Positions 19,328 through 27,370 of a stretch of 64,000 nt of DNA are shown here, piece after piece (the stretch's first letter is position 1; each line of letters starts with the position of its first letter). Under the pieces are notes generated by a model, which was given only the letters and a program-made list of their open reading frames with translations, did no database searches and was not told the DNA's origin. Location of the stretch: NCBI RefSeq assembly GCF_020623625.1, contig NC_060200.1, positions 938,001 through 1,002,000 of the forward strand. Reading direction: 5' to 3'. Both the position numbers and the translations under genes were made by a program. Source of the stretch: Saccharomycodes ludwigii (taxonomy: Eukaryota > Ascomycota > Saccharomycetes > Saccharomycodales > Saccharomycodaceae).

Positions 19328-22300
19328 TTATTGTAAATCCAAATTGAAAATTCTATACAATTCACCCTTTTTTTCCATTAATTCTGAAAATGTTCCCTCC
19401 TCGCAAATAACACCTTCTTTCATAACCAAAAGCCTGTCACAAATTTTCATCATGGATTTTGAATGTGTAACAATTAGCACCGATTTATTACGTATTTTAT
19501 TTTTAATCATTTGTTCGATCTTATCAGCATTGAATGCGTCTAAAGCAGAAGTACACTCATCTAATAGTAACAAAACAGGATTGTGCAACAAAGATCTACT
19601 GATTGCTAACCGTTGTAATTGGCCACCACTCATTAAATTGGTATCTATTTCTGTATCTAATCTCCTTGGCAAAGCCATAACAAAATCATATATATTGGTG
19701 GCTTTTAAAGATTCATGGATCTCCCAATCATTAAACATTTTGACTGGTAATCCATAGAGCAAATTTTCCCTTACAGTACCTTGAAAAAATTTAGGGGTTT
19801 GTTGTACCAAACCAATATTATTTCGTAAAGCATTTATATCCCAAAAGTTTATATCAGTTCCATCAACAAATATGGTATTATTAGAAACAAAGTATAATTT
19901 TGTAAATAAGCTTAGTAGTGTACTTTTACCGCAGCCAGAGTCACCAACAATACCAACTTTTTCATTAAAATTTACAGTCAAATTCAAATTCTTATATATG
20001 TTAGCAGATAGAGTACAATTAAGCTGTGGATAACTAAATGAAAGATTTTTGACTTGAATCAATTTTTGACCGTTAACCTTATTTCGAATTAAATATTGTC
20101 TTTTCCTAACAGGATTTGCGTCCTTTCTTTCGGTAAGTATTGGACTGTCAATAATATTAAATACATAGGTTGCTGCCCGTTGGCCTCGCGAAAGTTCCGG
20201 AATACTATTTATTAATGAATTGCTTGACATTATAGTGAATAAAAGCAGTGTTAAAGTTTCAAACATTTTCTCCACTGAATACTCTTTAGTTATGACCAGT
20301 TTTAAACCGTAGTAATATATAATTGATTGAATAGCTATTGTCAGTGTGGCTAAAACGGAAACACCGAAACCAGTAGCCCAGGCTCGTGCACGGCCTATTT
20401 TTTTTAATTTTGATTCAATTTGAGCATATTGGCCTAAAAAATATGACTCCAATCGTAAAATTCTTATTGTTTTAATAGAAGTAATAATTTCATAACTTTT
20501 ATTTTCTAAATCAGAAACAGCAGATTTGTAATTATTTTCATGTTTTTGCAAAATTGAACCATAAACACCAGAAAATAAAATAAACATCGGGAACAAAGAA
20601 ATGCAAACCAAACTTAATTTCCAGCCAACAACAATAGCCCAGGTCAAACCAATAAAGGCTAACAATACTAATTTTAGAATAATACCTAAAAAATCAGAGG
20701 CTAAAATCCTCAAATCTCTCAAGTCGTTTAAAAGTAATGCAGAAATTTCGCTAGCTTTATTGAGCTCAGCTGAATACCAAAGCATATCCTGGTCCAAAAT
20801 TTTTTTCATTGCAAGAATCCTTAAATCCATAATCCAATACTCACTACAGTAATTTAATAGAAATTTCTCAAAAAAGGTACAAACACCGTCTATGAATGAA
20901 ACTGTAAATAGAATCAAGGACCATTTAATTAAATATTCAGCAGTCCCGACATTTGTATTCTCTTGGTTAGGAACAACTGCAGTCAATAATTTGGAGAAAC
21001 AAAATGAAAAAACAGGATTAGTAACACCTGTTGCAATTGCAAAAATCAAACCAATTGCTAATGTTTTTTTATGTTTTATGGTCGAAAACATTATGAAAAG
21101 AACCTTTTTCATAGGCAGTGGATCCAACCTGCCTAAAACATCGCCACTTTCAACATCGGTTTTCCGCTTCCTTTTTTTCTCATTTTTACTTTTTTTGAGA
21201 TTCACGCTAGTATTATTTTCCTTACCAAGTATAGAAAATGGTTCAGGTAAAACGCCAGTAATATCTGGCCCACAAAGGATAGAATTTCTGTCGGCTTGTT
21301 TTTGAAGATATCCTGGAGATAGTGCTTTTTCGTTTTCTTTGTAGAATGGAACTGTAATAGTTTCTGTAGCAGATAAATCATCATCGTCATTTAAGCATTC
21401 TTTCAGTTCGCTTATTTTAGATGAAGTAAAATTTTTCTGTAAATAAATACTGCTATTAGGATCCAAAACCGTGGTTTGATGGCTTATTGGTGTTTTAGCT
21501 TCTTCTTGTCCAGTTTTAATGTTTTGTAAAAACCAATAGTTGGCTAATTTGGAGTTTACATCTTTTAGTGAATTTTTTTGAAGCCCAAACTCTTTAACTT
21601 CACCATTTTCAAGAAGATAGACAAAATCCTCAGAACTTATTTGCGTTAAATCATGAGTTAATATTACTGTTGTTTTGCCAGCTCTGTGGTTCCTAATAGC
21701 TTTCATAATTAAATCACGCTGAACAATATCCAGGGCGCTTAAAGCCTCATCCAGAATTAAAATTGGTGTGTTTCTATAAAAGGCACGCGCCAGCGCAACT
21801 TTTTGTTGCTGCCCACCACTTAGACTTATGCCATTGGTACCTATTATGGTATTTAAGCCCTCCGGAAGATTTAATAATACATTTTCCAATAACGCCAATT
21901 GACAAGAATGCTTTAACAATGAGTTGTTCACAGTTGTGGGATCTTCAGAACCCATTAAAATATTGTTTTTAATTGTGTCATTGAATAAGGTGCATTTTTG
22001 TTCGACATATGTTATATTAGAAAAAAGCCAATCTTTATCTATGGCAGCGAGATTAATCCCATCTAAGATTATAGAACCCTCATAATTATCGTATAACTTT
22101 AATAACAAATTTCCCAAGGTAGATTTACCAGATCCGGATTTACCAATGATAAATGTGGTGCAATTTTTTTGAAATGATATATTAATGTGATTTAAAACTA
22201 AATCTGTCTTTCTTGATGGATATGAAAAACTTACCCCCTTGAATTCAATATTACATGATGGATTAACATAGGAAATTAGTTGTTGAGCATGAAACTTTTG

Positions 22301-23341
22301 CACTTCCAAAGAGTTATTTATTGATATTTGTTTCTGGATTTGAGATAGTGCAACTTTCCCCCTTTGCAATGCCACAATTTGGTGTAAAGAACTTACTAAA
22401 GTTGCACCTAACAAAACACAAGCAGAAAAACAAGTCATAGCGTTTGTAGTAGTTAACTTATTCTTTTTAATTTGACTATTAGCAAACCAAAAACCTTGCA
22501 CAAACATCCATAAAGATAAACATCGTAAACAACCTTGATTTAGTGAAAATGCAAAGGCATACTTAATGAAATAATTATTGCAATTTCTCGCAATTTTTCT
22601 AAAGTTTAAAAGTTCAAGCATTTGCGTAGAAAATAATTTAACCATTATTTGCGAGTCCACACACCATAATACTTTATTTGCACCCTTCATAGATTCATTG
22701 TTTTCCAATTTCGTATATTTTTCGATTATTGTAGAACATCTACTTGCAATAATTGCTATAACTGGAGATGAAGCCAAAATAACAAGAGTCATTGACCATG
22801 AATAGGTAAATGCGGTAAGAATTAGAGAAATAATGGTGACAAAGTTTTGGAAAATAACAGCACTTGCCTGAGAAGAACTATTTCTTAATTCTTCTACGCA
22901 TCTATTAGTTTGTGTGAATGAACCACTTAATTTTATTTCCTTGTCATACCATCCCATGTGTTTACCTAAATAACCCAGAAGTAATCTTCTTCTTGACCTA
23001 ATGCTTTGTCTTTCTCCTAAATCCATCCATTTAGCAATATTGACCCAAGCAATTGGTAGTGCAGCAGCACCAGTGGCTAGTATGGCCATTGGTTTTAGAG
23101 TTAATTGATTATTTATATTACCATTGGATGATAATGATATGCTTGTTGTATTTTCTAGGAGGCCAAAGCATTTACCAGTTAAAATACTGATTATACATGG
23201 TACAATACCTTGGATTATAGTTGTTAATGATATTATAAGTAATATTTTCCAATCTTTGGATTTATCAACAAAAAAGTAAATATTTTTCGAATATAAAAAT
23301 GAAGTGGTTTTATGTTTTTGAAAGTTTAGGATTTTGTCCAT
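19328..23341 (-). CDS. STE6: a-factor pheromone exporter Ste6 (ABC transporter)
   Basis: Full-length ABC exporter of the ABCB type, 1337 residues (yeast Ste6 1290), which exports the farnesylated a-factor mating pheromone. Two TMD-NBD halves are present. NBD1 has Walker A GKSGSGKST (about 400-408), signature LSGGQ (about 507) and Walker B ILILDE. NBD2 has Walker A GDSGCGKST (about 1133), signature MSGGQ (about 1237) and LLLLDE. The linker (about 600-740) is polar and contains a basic KKRKRK run. The start is the ATG at 23339-23341. Upstream lies a mating-type operator. Identity rests on full-length similarity plus the nearby tRNA-Thr(CGU) and CBT1, as at YKL209C. Confidence 0.93.
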   Translation of the reverse strand: MDKILNFQKHKTTSFLYSKNIYFFVDKSKDWKILLIISLTTIIQGIVPCIISILTGKCFGLLENTTSISLSSNGNINNQLTLKPMAILATGAAALPIAWVNIAKWMDLGERQSIRSRRRLLLGYLGKHMGWYDKEIKLSGSFTQTNRCVEELRNSSSQASAVIFQNFVTIISLILTAFTYSWSMTLVILASSPVIAIIASRCSTIIEKYTKLENNESMKGANKVLWCVDSQIMVKLFSTQMLELLNFRKIARNCNNYFIKYAFAFSLNQGCLRCLSLWMFVQGFWFANSQIKKNKLTTTNAMTCFSACVLLGATLVSSLHQIVALQRGKVALSQIQKQISINNSLEVQKFHAQQLISYVNPSCNIEFKGVSFSYPSRKTDLVLNHINISFQKNCTTFIIGKSGSGKSTLGNLLLKLYDNYEGSIILDGINLAAIDKDWLFSNITYVEQKCTLFNDTIKNNILMGSEDPTTVNNSLLKHSCQLALLENVLLNLPEGLNTIIGTNGISLSGGQQQKVALARAFYRNTPILILDEALSALDIVQRDLIMKAIRNHRAGKTTVILTHDLTQISSEDFVYLLENGEVKEFGLQKNSLKDVNSKLANYWFLQNIKTGQEEAKTPISHQTTVLDPNSSIYLQKNFTSSKISELKECLNDDDDLSATETITVPFYKENEKALSPGYLQKQADRNSILCGPDITGVLPEPFSILGKENNTSVNLKKSKNEKKRKRKTDVESGDVLGRLDPLPMKKVLFIMFSTIKHKKTLAIGLIFAIATGVTNPVFSFCFSKLLTAVVPNQENTNVGTAEYLIKWSLILFTVSFIDGVCTFFEKFLLNYCSEYWIMDLRILAMKKILDQDMLWYSAELNKASEISALLLNDLRDLRILASDFLGIILKLVLLAFIGLTWAIVVGWKLSLVCISLFPMFILFSGVYGSILQKHENNYKSAVSDLENKSYEIITSIKTIRILRLESYFLGQYAQIESKLKKIGRARAWATGFGVSVLATLTIAIQSIIYYYGLKLVITKEYSVEKMFETLTLLLFTIMSSNSLINSIPELSRGQRAATYVFNIIDSPILTERKDANPVRKRQYLIRNKVNGQKLIQVKNLSFSYPQLNCTLSANIYKNLNLTVNFNEKVGIVGDSGCGKSTLLSLFTKLYFVSNNTIFVDGTDINFWDINALRNNIGLVQQTPKFFQGTVRENLLYGLPVKMFNDWEIHESLKATNIYDFVMALPRRLDTEIDTNLMSGGQLQRLAISRSLLHNPVLLLLDECTSALDAFNADKIEQMIKNKIRNKSVLIVTHSKSMMKICDRLLVMKEGVICEEGTFSELMEKKGELYRIFNLDLQ

Positions 23342-23454
23342 TTTATGCCCTTTTCAAGTTTGTTTTTTTTTTTTTTTTTTTTTTTTTTTCCATGATTAAA
23401 ATTTTGATTTAAAGAAGAATTGAAAGTATGAACTAATATAAGGATTTTGTTTTA

Positions 23455-23462
23455 TATTTATA
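23455..23462 (-). promoter_or_regulatory. Candidate TATA box of STE6
   Basis: TATTTATA on the plus strand reads TATAAATA on the minus strand, 114-121 bp upstream of the STE6 ATG and between it and the operator. Confidence 0.5.
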
Positions 23463-23524
23463 GATTTACCTTTTTTTATTTAATTTAGCTGTTTTTTTTT
23501 TAAAAAAAAAAAATTAATTATAGG

Positions 23525-23556
23525 CATGTAAATTTCCTTTTTTGGAAATTACAATG
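23525..23556. promoter_or_regulatory. a-specific gene operator of STE6 (Mcm1 box with flanking mating-type regulator sites)
   Basis: The centre is TTTCCTTTTTTGGAAA, a perfect CC(A/T)6GG Mcm1 box (23533-23548). On the left is CATGTAAAT (23525-23533), which fits the alpha2 half-site CATGTAAWT. On the right is ATTACAATG, whose complement is CATTGTAAT, resembling both an alpha2 half-site with one extra base and the CATTGT core bound by HMG-domain a2 proteins. Overall length (32 bp) and distance (about 185 bp upstream of the ATG) match the alpha2-Mcm1 operators of S. cerevisiae a-specific genes. It predicts cell-type-specific expression of STE6. Confidence 0.8.
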
Positions 23557-23562
23557 AAAATT

Positions 23563-23596
<34 letters not shown>

Positions 23597-23951
23597 GCAT
23601 TCAAAAAAGGGGAAAATAGAAGGCAGTAAAAAAGAATTTTTTAAATACAAGATTTCTTTTTGTTTTTTTTTTTTTTTTTTTTTTTTATCTATCTATTTTT
23701 TATTAATTTAGATTCGAATCATAACATGAAGATTTTAAAAATAAAATGATGCTATGAAAGATGGCTGGAGATGAACCAGGATTTAAAGTATGTTGTTTAT
23801 CAAATATCATATACAAACAGTTAGCAGACTTTTTCAACAAATACATTTATTATCGGTATTTTTGACCTTAAATCAATAGCGATCATATTGCCTAAGTTTT
23901 TTAACTGATTTTAAAGTTGAGCTTATTTTTCGATAGAGATATTTGAAAAAT

Positions 23952-23961
23952 CACGTGAAAT
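23952..23961 (+). promoter_or_regulatory. E-box CACGTGAAAT, candidate Ino2/Ino4 (UASINO) element
   Basis: CACGTGAAAT differs from the UASINO consensus CATGTGAAAT at one position within the E-box. It could equally be a Cbf1 or Pho4 site. It lies in the OPI3/STE6 intergenic region, and OPI3 is a classical inositol/choline-regulated gene. Confidence 0.4.
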
Positions 23962-24016
23962 AAGACAAAAATATAATTGTGGTTCTTGGTGGTTAAAACA
24001 GTGTAAGTGATAATAT

Positions 24017-24022
24017 CACGTG
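24017..24022. promoter_or_regulatory. Second CACGTG E-box
   Basis: CACGTG in the context ATCACGTGCG, 65 bp from the previous E-box and preceded by the same AT dinucleotide. Candidate basic helix-loop-helix factor site (Cbf1, Pho4 or Ino2/Ino4). Confidence 0.35.
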
Positions 24023-24375
24023 CGCACCCAACATTTGTATGAAATTATTATAGTATATATATAACAATGTTAATTAAATAATTTGTACAGTTGTTGTTAT
24101 TGTTTGATTTTAAATATGTAAAATTACATTTTTGTTTGGTCTCTGTGAAATATCCAAAAAAATACATTACTGAATATACTAAAATAAACATAATATTAAA
24201 AAAAAAAAATAAAATTCTTTTTAAAGGGTTTTTTTTTTTCTTTGCGTTATAAATTCCTCACGTATTCGTAATAATGCTTAAAGTGGGACGGCAGGAATTG
24301 TCTTTTAGATATCAGTAACCAATTCGACCGAATTCCTAATGCTAGCATGTGATAGAAATGTGTCTTTTTTTGAAA

Positions 24376-24435
24376 TTTATTTTATTTTATTTTATTTTAT
24401 TTTATTTTATTTTCTTTTCTTTTCTTTTCTTTTCT
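24376..24435. repeat. Compound pentanucleotide array (TTTAT)7(TTTCT)5
   Basis: Seven TTTAT units (24376-24410) run directly into five TTTCT units (24411-24435). The change of unit looks like a single substitution spread by slippage. This is the third array of the TTTTA unit in the window. Confidence 0.95.
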
Positions 24436-24538
24436 TTATAGCTCCCTGAATAATAAAATATAAATAATAAAAAAAAAATAGAAAAAATCTTATTTAGATC
24501 GTGTCTTGTTGTTGTTGTTCTCCCTTTTCATAATAAAA

Positions 24539-24548
24539 CATGTGAAAA
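24539..24548 (+). promoter_or_regulatory. Candidate UASINO element of OPI3
   Basis: CATGTGAAAA matches nine of ten positions of the UASINO consensus CATGTGAAAT, 468 bp upstream of the OPI3 start. Confidence 0.45.
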
Positions 24549-24688
24549 ATTACAATGTAATAATATATATGTCATTCTATTTATAATATTATTTGTTCTT
24601 ATTTTCCTTTAATTTAATTTAATTCTTTTTTTTTTATTTTTAACGGAAAATAGTAAGCCACTATATATCAACATTAGTATTTTAAAGG

Positions 24689-24695
24689 CACATGC
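24689..24695 (-). promoter_or_regulatory. E-box GCATGTG upstream of OPI3
   Basis: CACATGC on the plus strand reads GCATGTG on the minus strand, the core of Ino2/Ino4 sites, about 320 bp upstream of the OPI3 ATG. Confidence 0.35.
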
Positions 24696-25015
24696 TGAAA
24701 TAAGAAAATAAAATATGTACGAATAGTCAACTTAAAATATATATTTATATATATATATACAATTTCTATAAACTACTATTATTATTATTCATCTTATATA
24801 AAGAAGGCTAGATCAGGAGTTTTTATTTTTATTTTTTTTTTGTTTCCGTTAATTATTATACTAACCATCAAATTATAGCTCGATTTCAAGTTGGTTTTCA
24901 CTACATAACCTATTAAAAAAATATCCTGATAAAAAATTATAATTTAAAAAAAAAAAAAAAAAAAAGGAAAATAAAAACAAAATACATTCCATACATAAAT
25001 ATTTTCGAATCACAG

Positions 25016-25651
25016 ATGTCTACTTTTTCATTTATCCCATTTGACGCTATTTCCAAAACAATTTCCTCAAATATAGATTTTTCAAATTCACATTTGAAAG
25101 GTGCTTTATTCTTGATCGCTTTTAATCCAGCTCTATGGAACGGTGTTGCAAGAATTGAATATAAAACCAAACTTTTCTCTAAATTAACGGGTTCACCCAG
25201 AAGGGCTTGTTATTGTTTGGCATTTATCATTTTCACTTTGGGGTTAGGAAGAGATTATTTGTTTAAACAAGGCTGTTGCATTGAGCAGGTTTCCAATGAA
25301 TTTTTAAGTAAACCTATTTTTAAAATTTTAGGTGCTTTAACTTTTGCAGCAGGACAAACTTTAGTATTAAGTTCAATGTATACATTAGGTATTGATGGTA
25401 CTTATTTAGGTGATTATTTTGGTATTTTGAAGGATGAAAGACTGACTGGTTTCCCATTCAATGTCTGTGAGCATCCAATGTATGATGGTTCTACATTGTC
25501 CTTTTTGGGTACTGCCTTATTTTACGCATCTCCTGCAGGTGTTTTTACCGCTGGGTTTGTTAAATTAGTCTACAGTATTGCCCAAATTTTTGAAGGACCA
25601 TTTACCGCTAAGATTTATGCCAAGAGAGATGCTGAAAGGAAACAAAAATAA
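25016..25651 (+). CDS. OPI3: Phospholipid N-methyltransferase Opi3
   Basis: ER membrane methyltransferase carrying out the last two S-adenosylmethionine-dependent methylations from phosphatidylethanolamine to phosphatidylcholine. It has 211 residues (yeast 206). Hydrophobic segments include one at about 25-40, one near 65-80 and one near 105-125. The conserved block GTYLGDYFGIL followed by GFPFNVCEHPMY and STLSFLG, and the C-terminal EGPFTAKIYA, are family signatures. The start is the ATG at 25016. In S. cerevisiae OPI3 is YJR073C. Here it lies between STE6 and the tRNA-Thr gene, the pre-WGD arrangement. Confidence 0.95.
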   Translation: MSTFSFIPFDAISKTISSNIDFSNSHLKGALFLIAFNPALWNGVARIEYKTKLFSKLTGSPRRACYCLAFIIFTLGLGRDYLFKQGCCIEQVSNEFLSKPIFKILGALTFAAGQTLVLSSMYTLGIDGTYLGDYFGILKDERLTGFPFNVCEHPMYDGSTLSFLGTALFYASPAGVFTAGFVKLVYSIAQIFEGPFTAKIYAKRDAERKQK

Positions 25652-25842
25652 AAAACAATTGTTATTATATATAATTAATTTATTACATACATTTGCACTA
25701 TTTTCTTTTTCTTCTTTTGTAAAGTTATAACTAGTATATTATGGAGAACATGACCGTGTTGACGAAACTTTTTTTTTTTTTTTTTTATAAACTTTAAATT
25801 AAATAAAAAAAAAAAAAAAAAAAAATTGCATCAGAGTCACTG

Positions 25843-25847
25843 AAAAA
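25843..25847 (-). terminator. RNA polymerase III terminator of tRNA-Thr
   Basis: AAAAA on the plus strand reads TTTTT on the minus strand, directly after the tRNA discriminator base. Confidence 0.8.
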
Positions 25848-25919
25848 TGCCTTCTGTGGGAATTGAACCCACGATCCCCGCATTACGAGTGCGATGCCTT
25901 ACCACTTGGCCAAGAAGGC
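25848..25919 (-). tRNA. tRNA-Thr (anticodon CGU)
   Basis: Full cloverleaf on the minus strand, 72 nt with discriminator A and no intron. The acceptor stem GCCTTCT pairs with AGAAGGC, and the anticodon stem CGCA/TGCG holds the loop CTCGTAA, giving anticodon CGU (codon ACG). The internal promoter A box TGGCCAAGTGG and B box GGTTCAATTCC are intact. The body is almost identical to S. cerevisiae tT(CGU)K (TRT2), which sits between STE6 and CBT1. Here it also lies on the STE6 side of CBT1, but OPI3 stands between it and STE6. Confidence 0.98.
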
Positions 25920-26108
25920 TTAGATTGTTTTATAAATGTCTTTCGACTTTGATTTTTTGATCTTATAATTTATTTTCTTTTTGATCACCACCTCTTTTTT
26001 TTTTTAATTATCAATCCTTCTTTTTTTTTTAATGAACAATGAACAACTTTAAGAAAAAACGAATACAACGAAGAAAAAAAAAAAAAAAAAAAAAAACATA
26101 TTACTACA

Positions 26109-26987
26109 ATGAAAAAGCAAAGTCTGAGAAAATTTCAGAAGAATAAATGCTCTCCAAATATAAGGTTGAAATTAGAATTCAATTTTAGATATACACAACC
26201 ATTAAAAACCAACCTAGAATTTCTACATAATTCATTTATCATTTGGGAAACAAAAGTACCTCATAGACATGATTTCTTAAAATCAAAATTGATACATGAT
26301 ATTTTCCCGCAATTTACATTTAAATCTGGAATTGCTGCGCCAATGTTGTTCGAGAATCAAATAAAATTGAAAATTTATGAGGGAATATTTAAAAGTTTAA
26401 ATAAAGAGAATTACGATGCTAATAATGAAAAATATTTAGGGAATGGAAAGACAAATATTTTTAACATAGAAAGTTCTGGTACTGCCACTAATGATATTAC
26501 TCCCTTTAACAAAAATTTACTGACTTCTATATCATTTCACAACATAAATACGATAAAAGATTTAAAAATTATGGATAGGTTAATGACAGAAAATGTAGTT
26601 AATAATGATCATAATAAAATCAACATTAATAAAAGTAAATTCAATAGTAACAATGATCATATTGTAAATATAGTAGATATCAATGACATCAGCGGTGGGA
26701 ACATCAACCCCAGAATTATTGCAGTTGGCTTAAAAACGTCAACCCCTATTATGTCAAGTATACCCAATTTATTAGAAGCTACTACCTCTTCATACTATAG
26801 AGATGGAAAGGTGTCGTATGCAAAATTGATGGAAGTGGCTAGGAAAAGATCAAAAGAGGATAGGTTTTCTGATGATTCGATAGAAGGTCAGGTGGGGCAA
26901 TTCTTACAAAATTTAGGAGTTAACAACGATTTATCTCAGCCACATTTACTATCTTCAGAGTGGTTATTATTTACTGAGAGCATTTAA
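26109..26987 (+). CDS. CBT1: Probable Cbt1 orthologue (mitochondrial mRNA 5' end processing)
   Basis: A 292-residue protein without a domain I can name, assigned to CBT1 (YKL208W, needed for processing and stability of mitochondrial cytochrome b mRNA) mainly by position between the tRNA-Thr(CGU) gene and EMC3. The N-terminus is strongly basic (MKKQSLRKFQKNKCS) and may target mitochondria. The first 90 residues (HDFLKSKLIHDIFPQFTFKS) look more conserved than the asparagine-rich middle (about 155-200). The start is the ATG at 26109, after an A-rich leader. Confidence 0.68.
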   Translation: MKKQSLRKFQKNKCSPNIRLKLEFNFRYTQPLKTNLEFLHNSFIIWETKVPHRHDFLKSKLIHDIFPQFTFKSGIAAPMLFENQIKLKIYEGIFKSLNKENYDANNEKYLGNGKTNIFNIESSGTATNDITPFNKNLLTSISFHNINTIKDLKIMDRLMTENVVNNDHNKININKSKFNSNNDHIVNIVDINDISGGNINPRIIAVGLKTSTPIMSSIPNLLEATTSSYYRDGKVSYAKLMEVARKRSKEDRFSDDSIEGQVGQFLQNLGVNNDLSQPHLLSSEWLLFTESI

Positions 26988-27370
26988 TGTGCGAATAAAA
27001 AAGATTTTTCTTTTTTTTTTTTTTTTTTTTGAACTTTACAAAATGTAGAAAGATTTGTAACATGTATATATATATATTTTTCACCCTTCCTCCCCTCCCC
27101 TCCCTTATTTTCCCGTTTTTATTTTTTATTTTTTATTTTTATGTTTTTATTTTTTTATTTTTTCAACTTATAAACAATCTTCGCCCTTTTCTTTATCCCA
27201 ATTTTATGCATGTTAAATTAGCTTAGTGTAACAACTATCATCTTCTCGAATCTACGTCTCAATACTATTAATACAGATCGCTTTCTCTGGGAAAAAGAAA
27301 AAAAAAAAAAAAAAAAAAAAGATATTACAAATTTAAGAACCTAATCCATATAGGTCCATTCACTAAACAC
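26988..27370. other. Intergenic region between CBT1 and the GH125 gene
   Basis: No gene was seen. Pyrimidine-rich sequence with T-runs (27008-27029) and an ATTTTTTATT-rich part containing TTTTATGTTTT (27137-27147), a match to the yeast origin core WTTTAYRTTTW. Such matches are frequent in AT-rich DNA, so I do not call an origin. A 20-base A-run precedes the next gene. Confidence 0.55.

Larger units (their letters stand above)
23342..25015. other. Divergent promoter region, STE6 / OPI3
   Basis: A 1674-bp gene-free region. Starting from STE6 it holds a T27 run (23363-23389), a TATA box, the a-specific operator, E-box motifs, a compound pentanucleotide array and TA-rich sequence. A tiny ORF at 23761 followed by GTATGT, and a TACTAAC further on, are discussed as a finding. 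Confidence 0.7.

Noticed and set aside
23952-24022. CDEI elements of a centromere
   Set aside because: Two ATCACGTG motifs fit CDEI, but no CDEIII-like TTCCGAA lies about 80-160 bp away across an AT-rich core. E-boxes for OPI3 are a better reading.
25848-25919. Retroelement insertion near the tRNA gene
   Set aside because: The flanks of the tRNA were examined for terminal repeats or other element remains. Only A/T tracts were found.
27137-27147. Replication origin
   Set aside because: It matches WTTTAYRTTTW, but such 11-mers are expected often in AT-rich DNA and another occurs inside STE6, so no origin is called.
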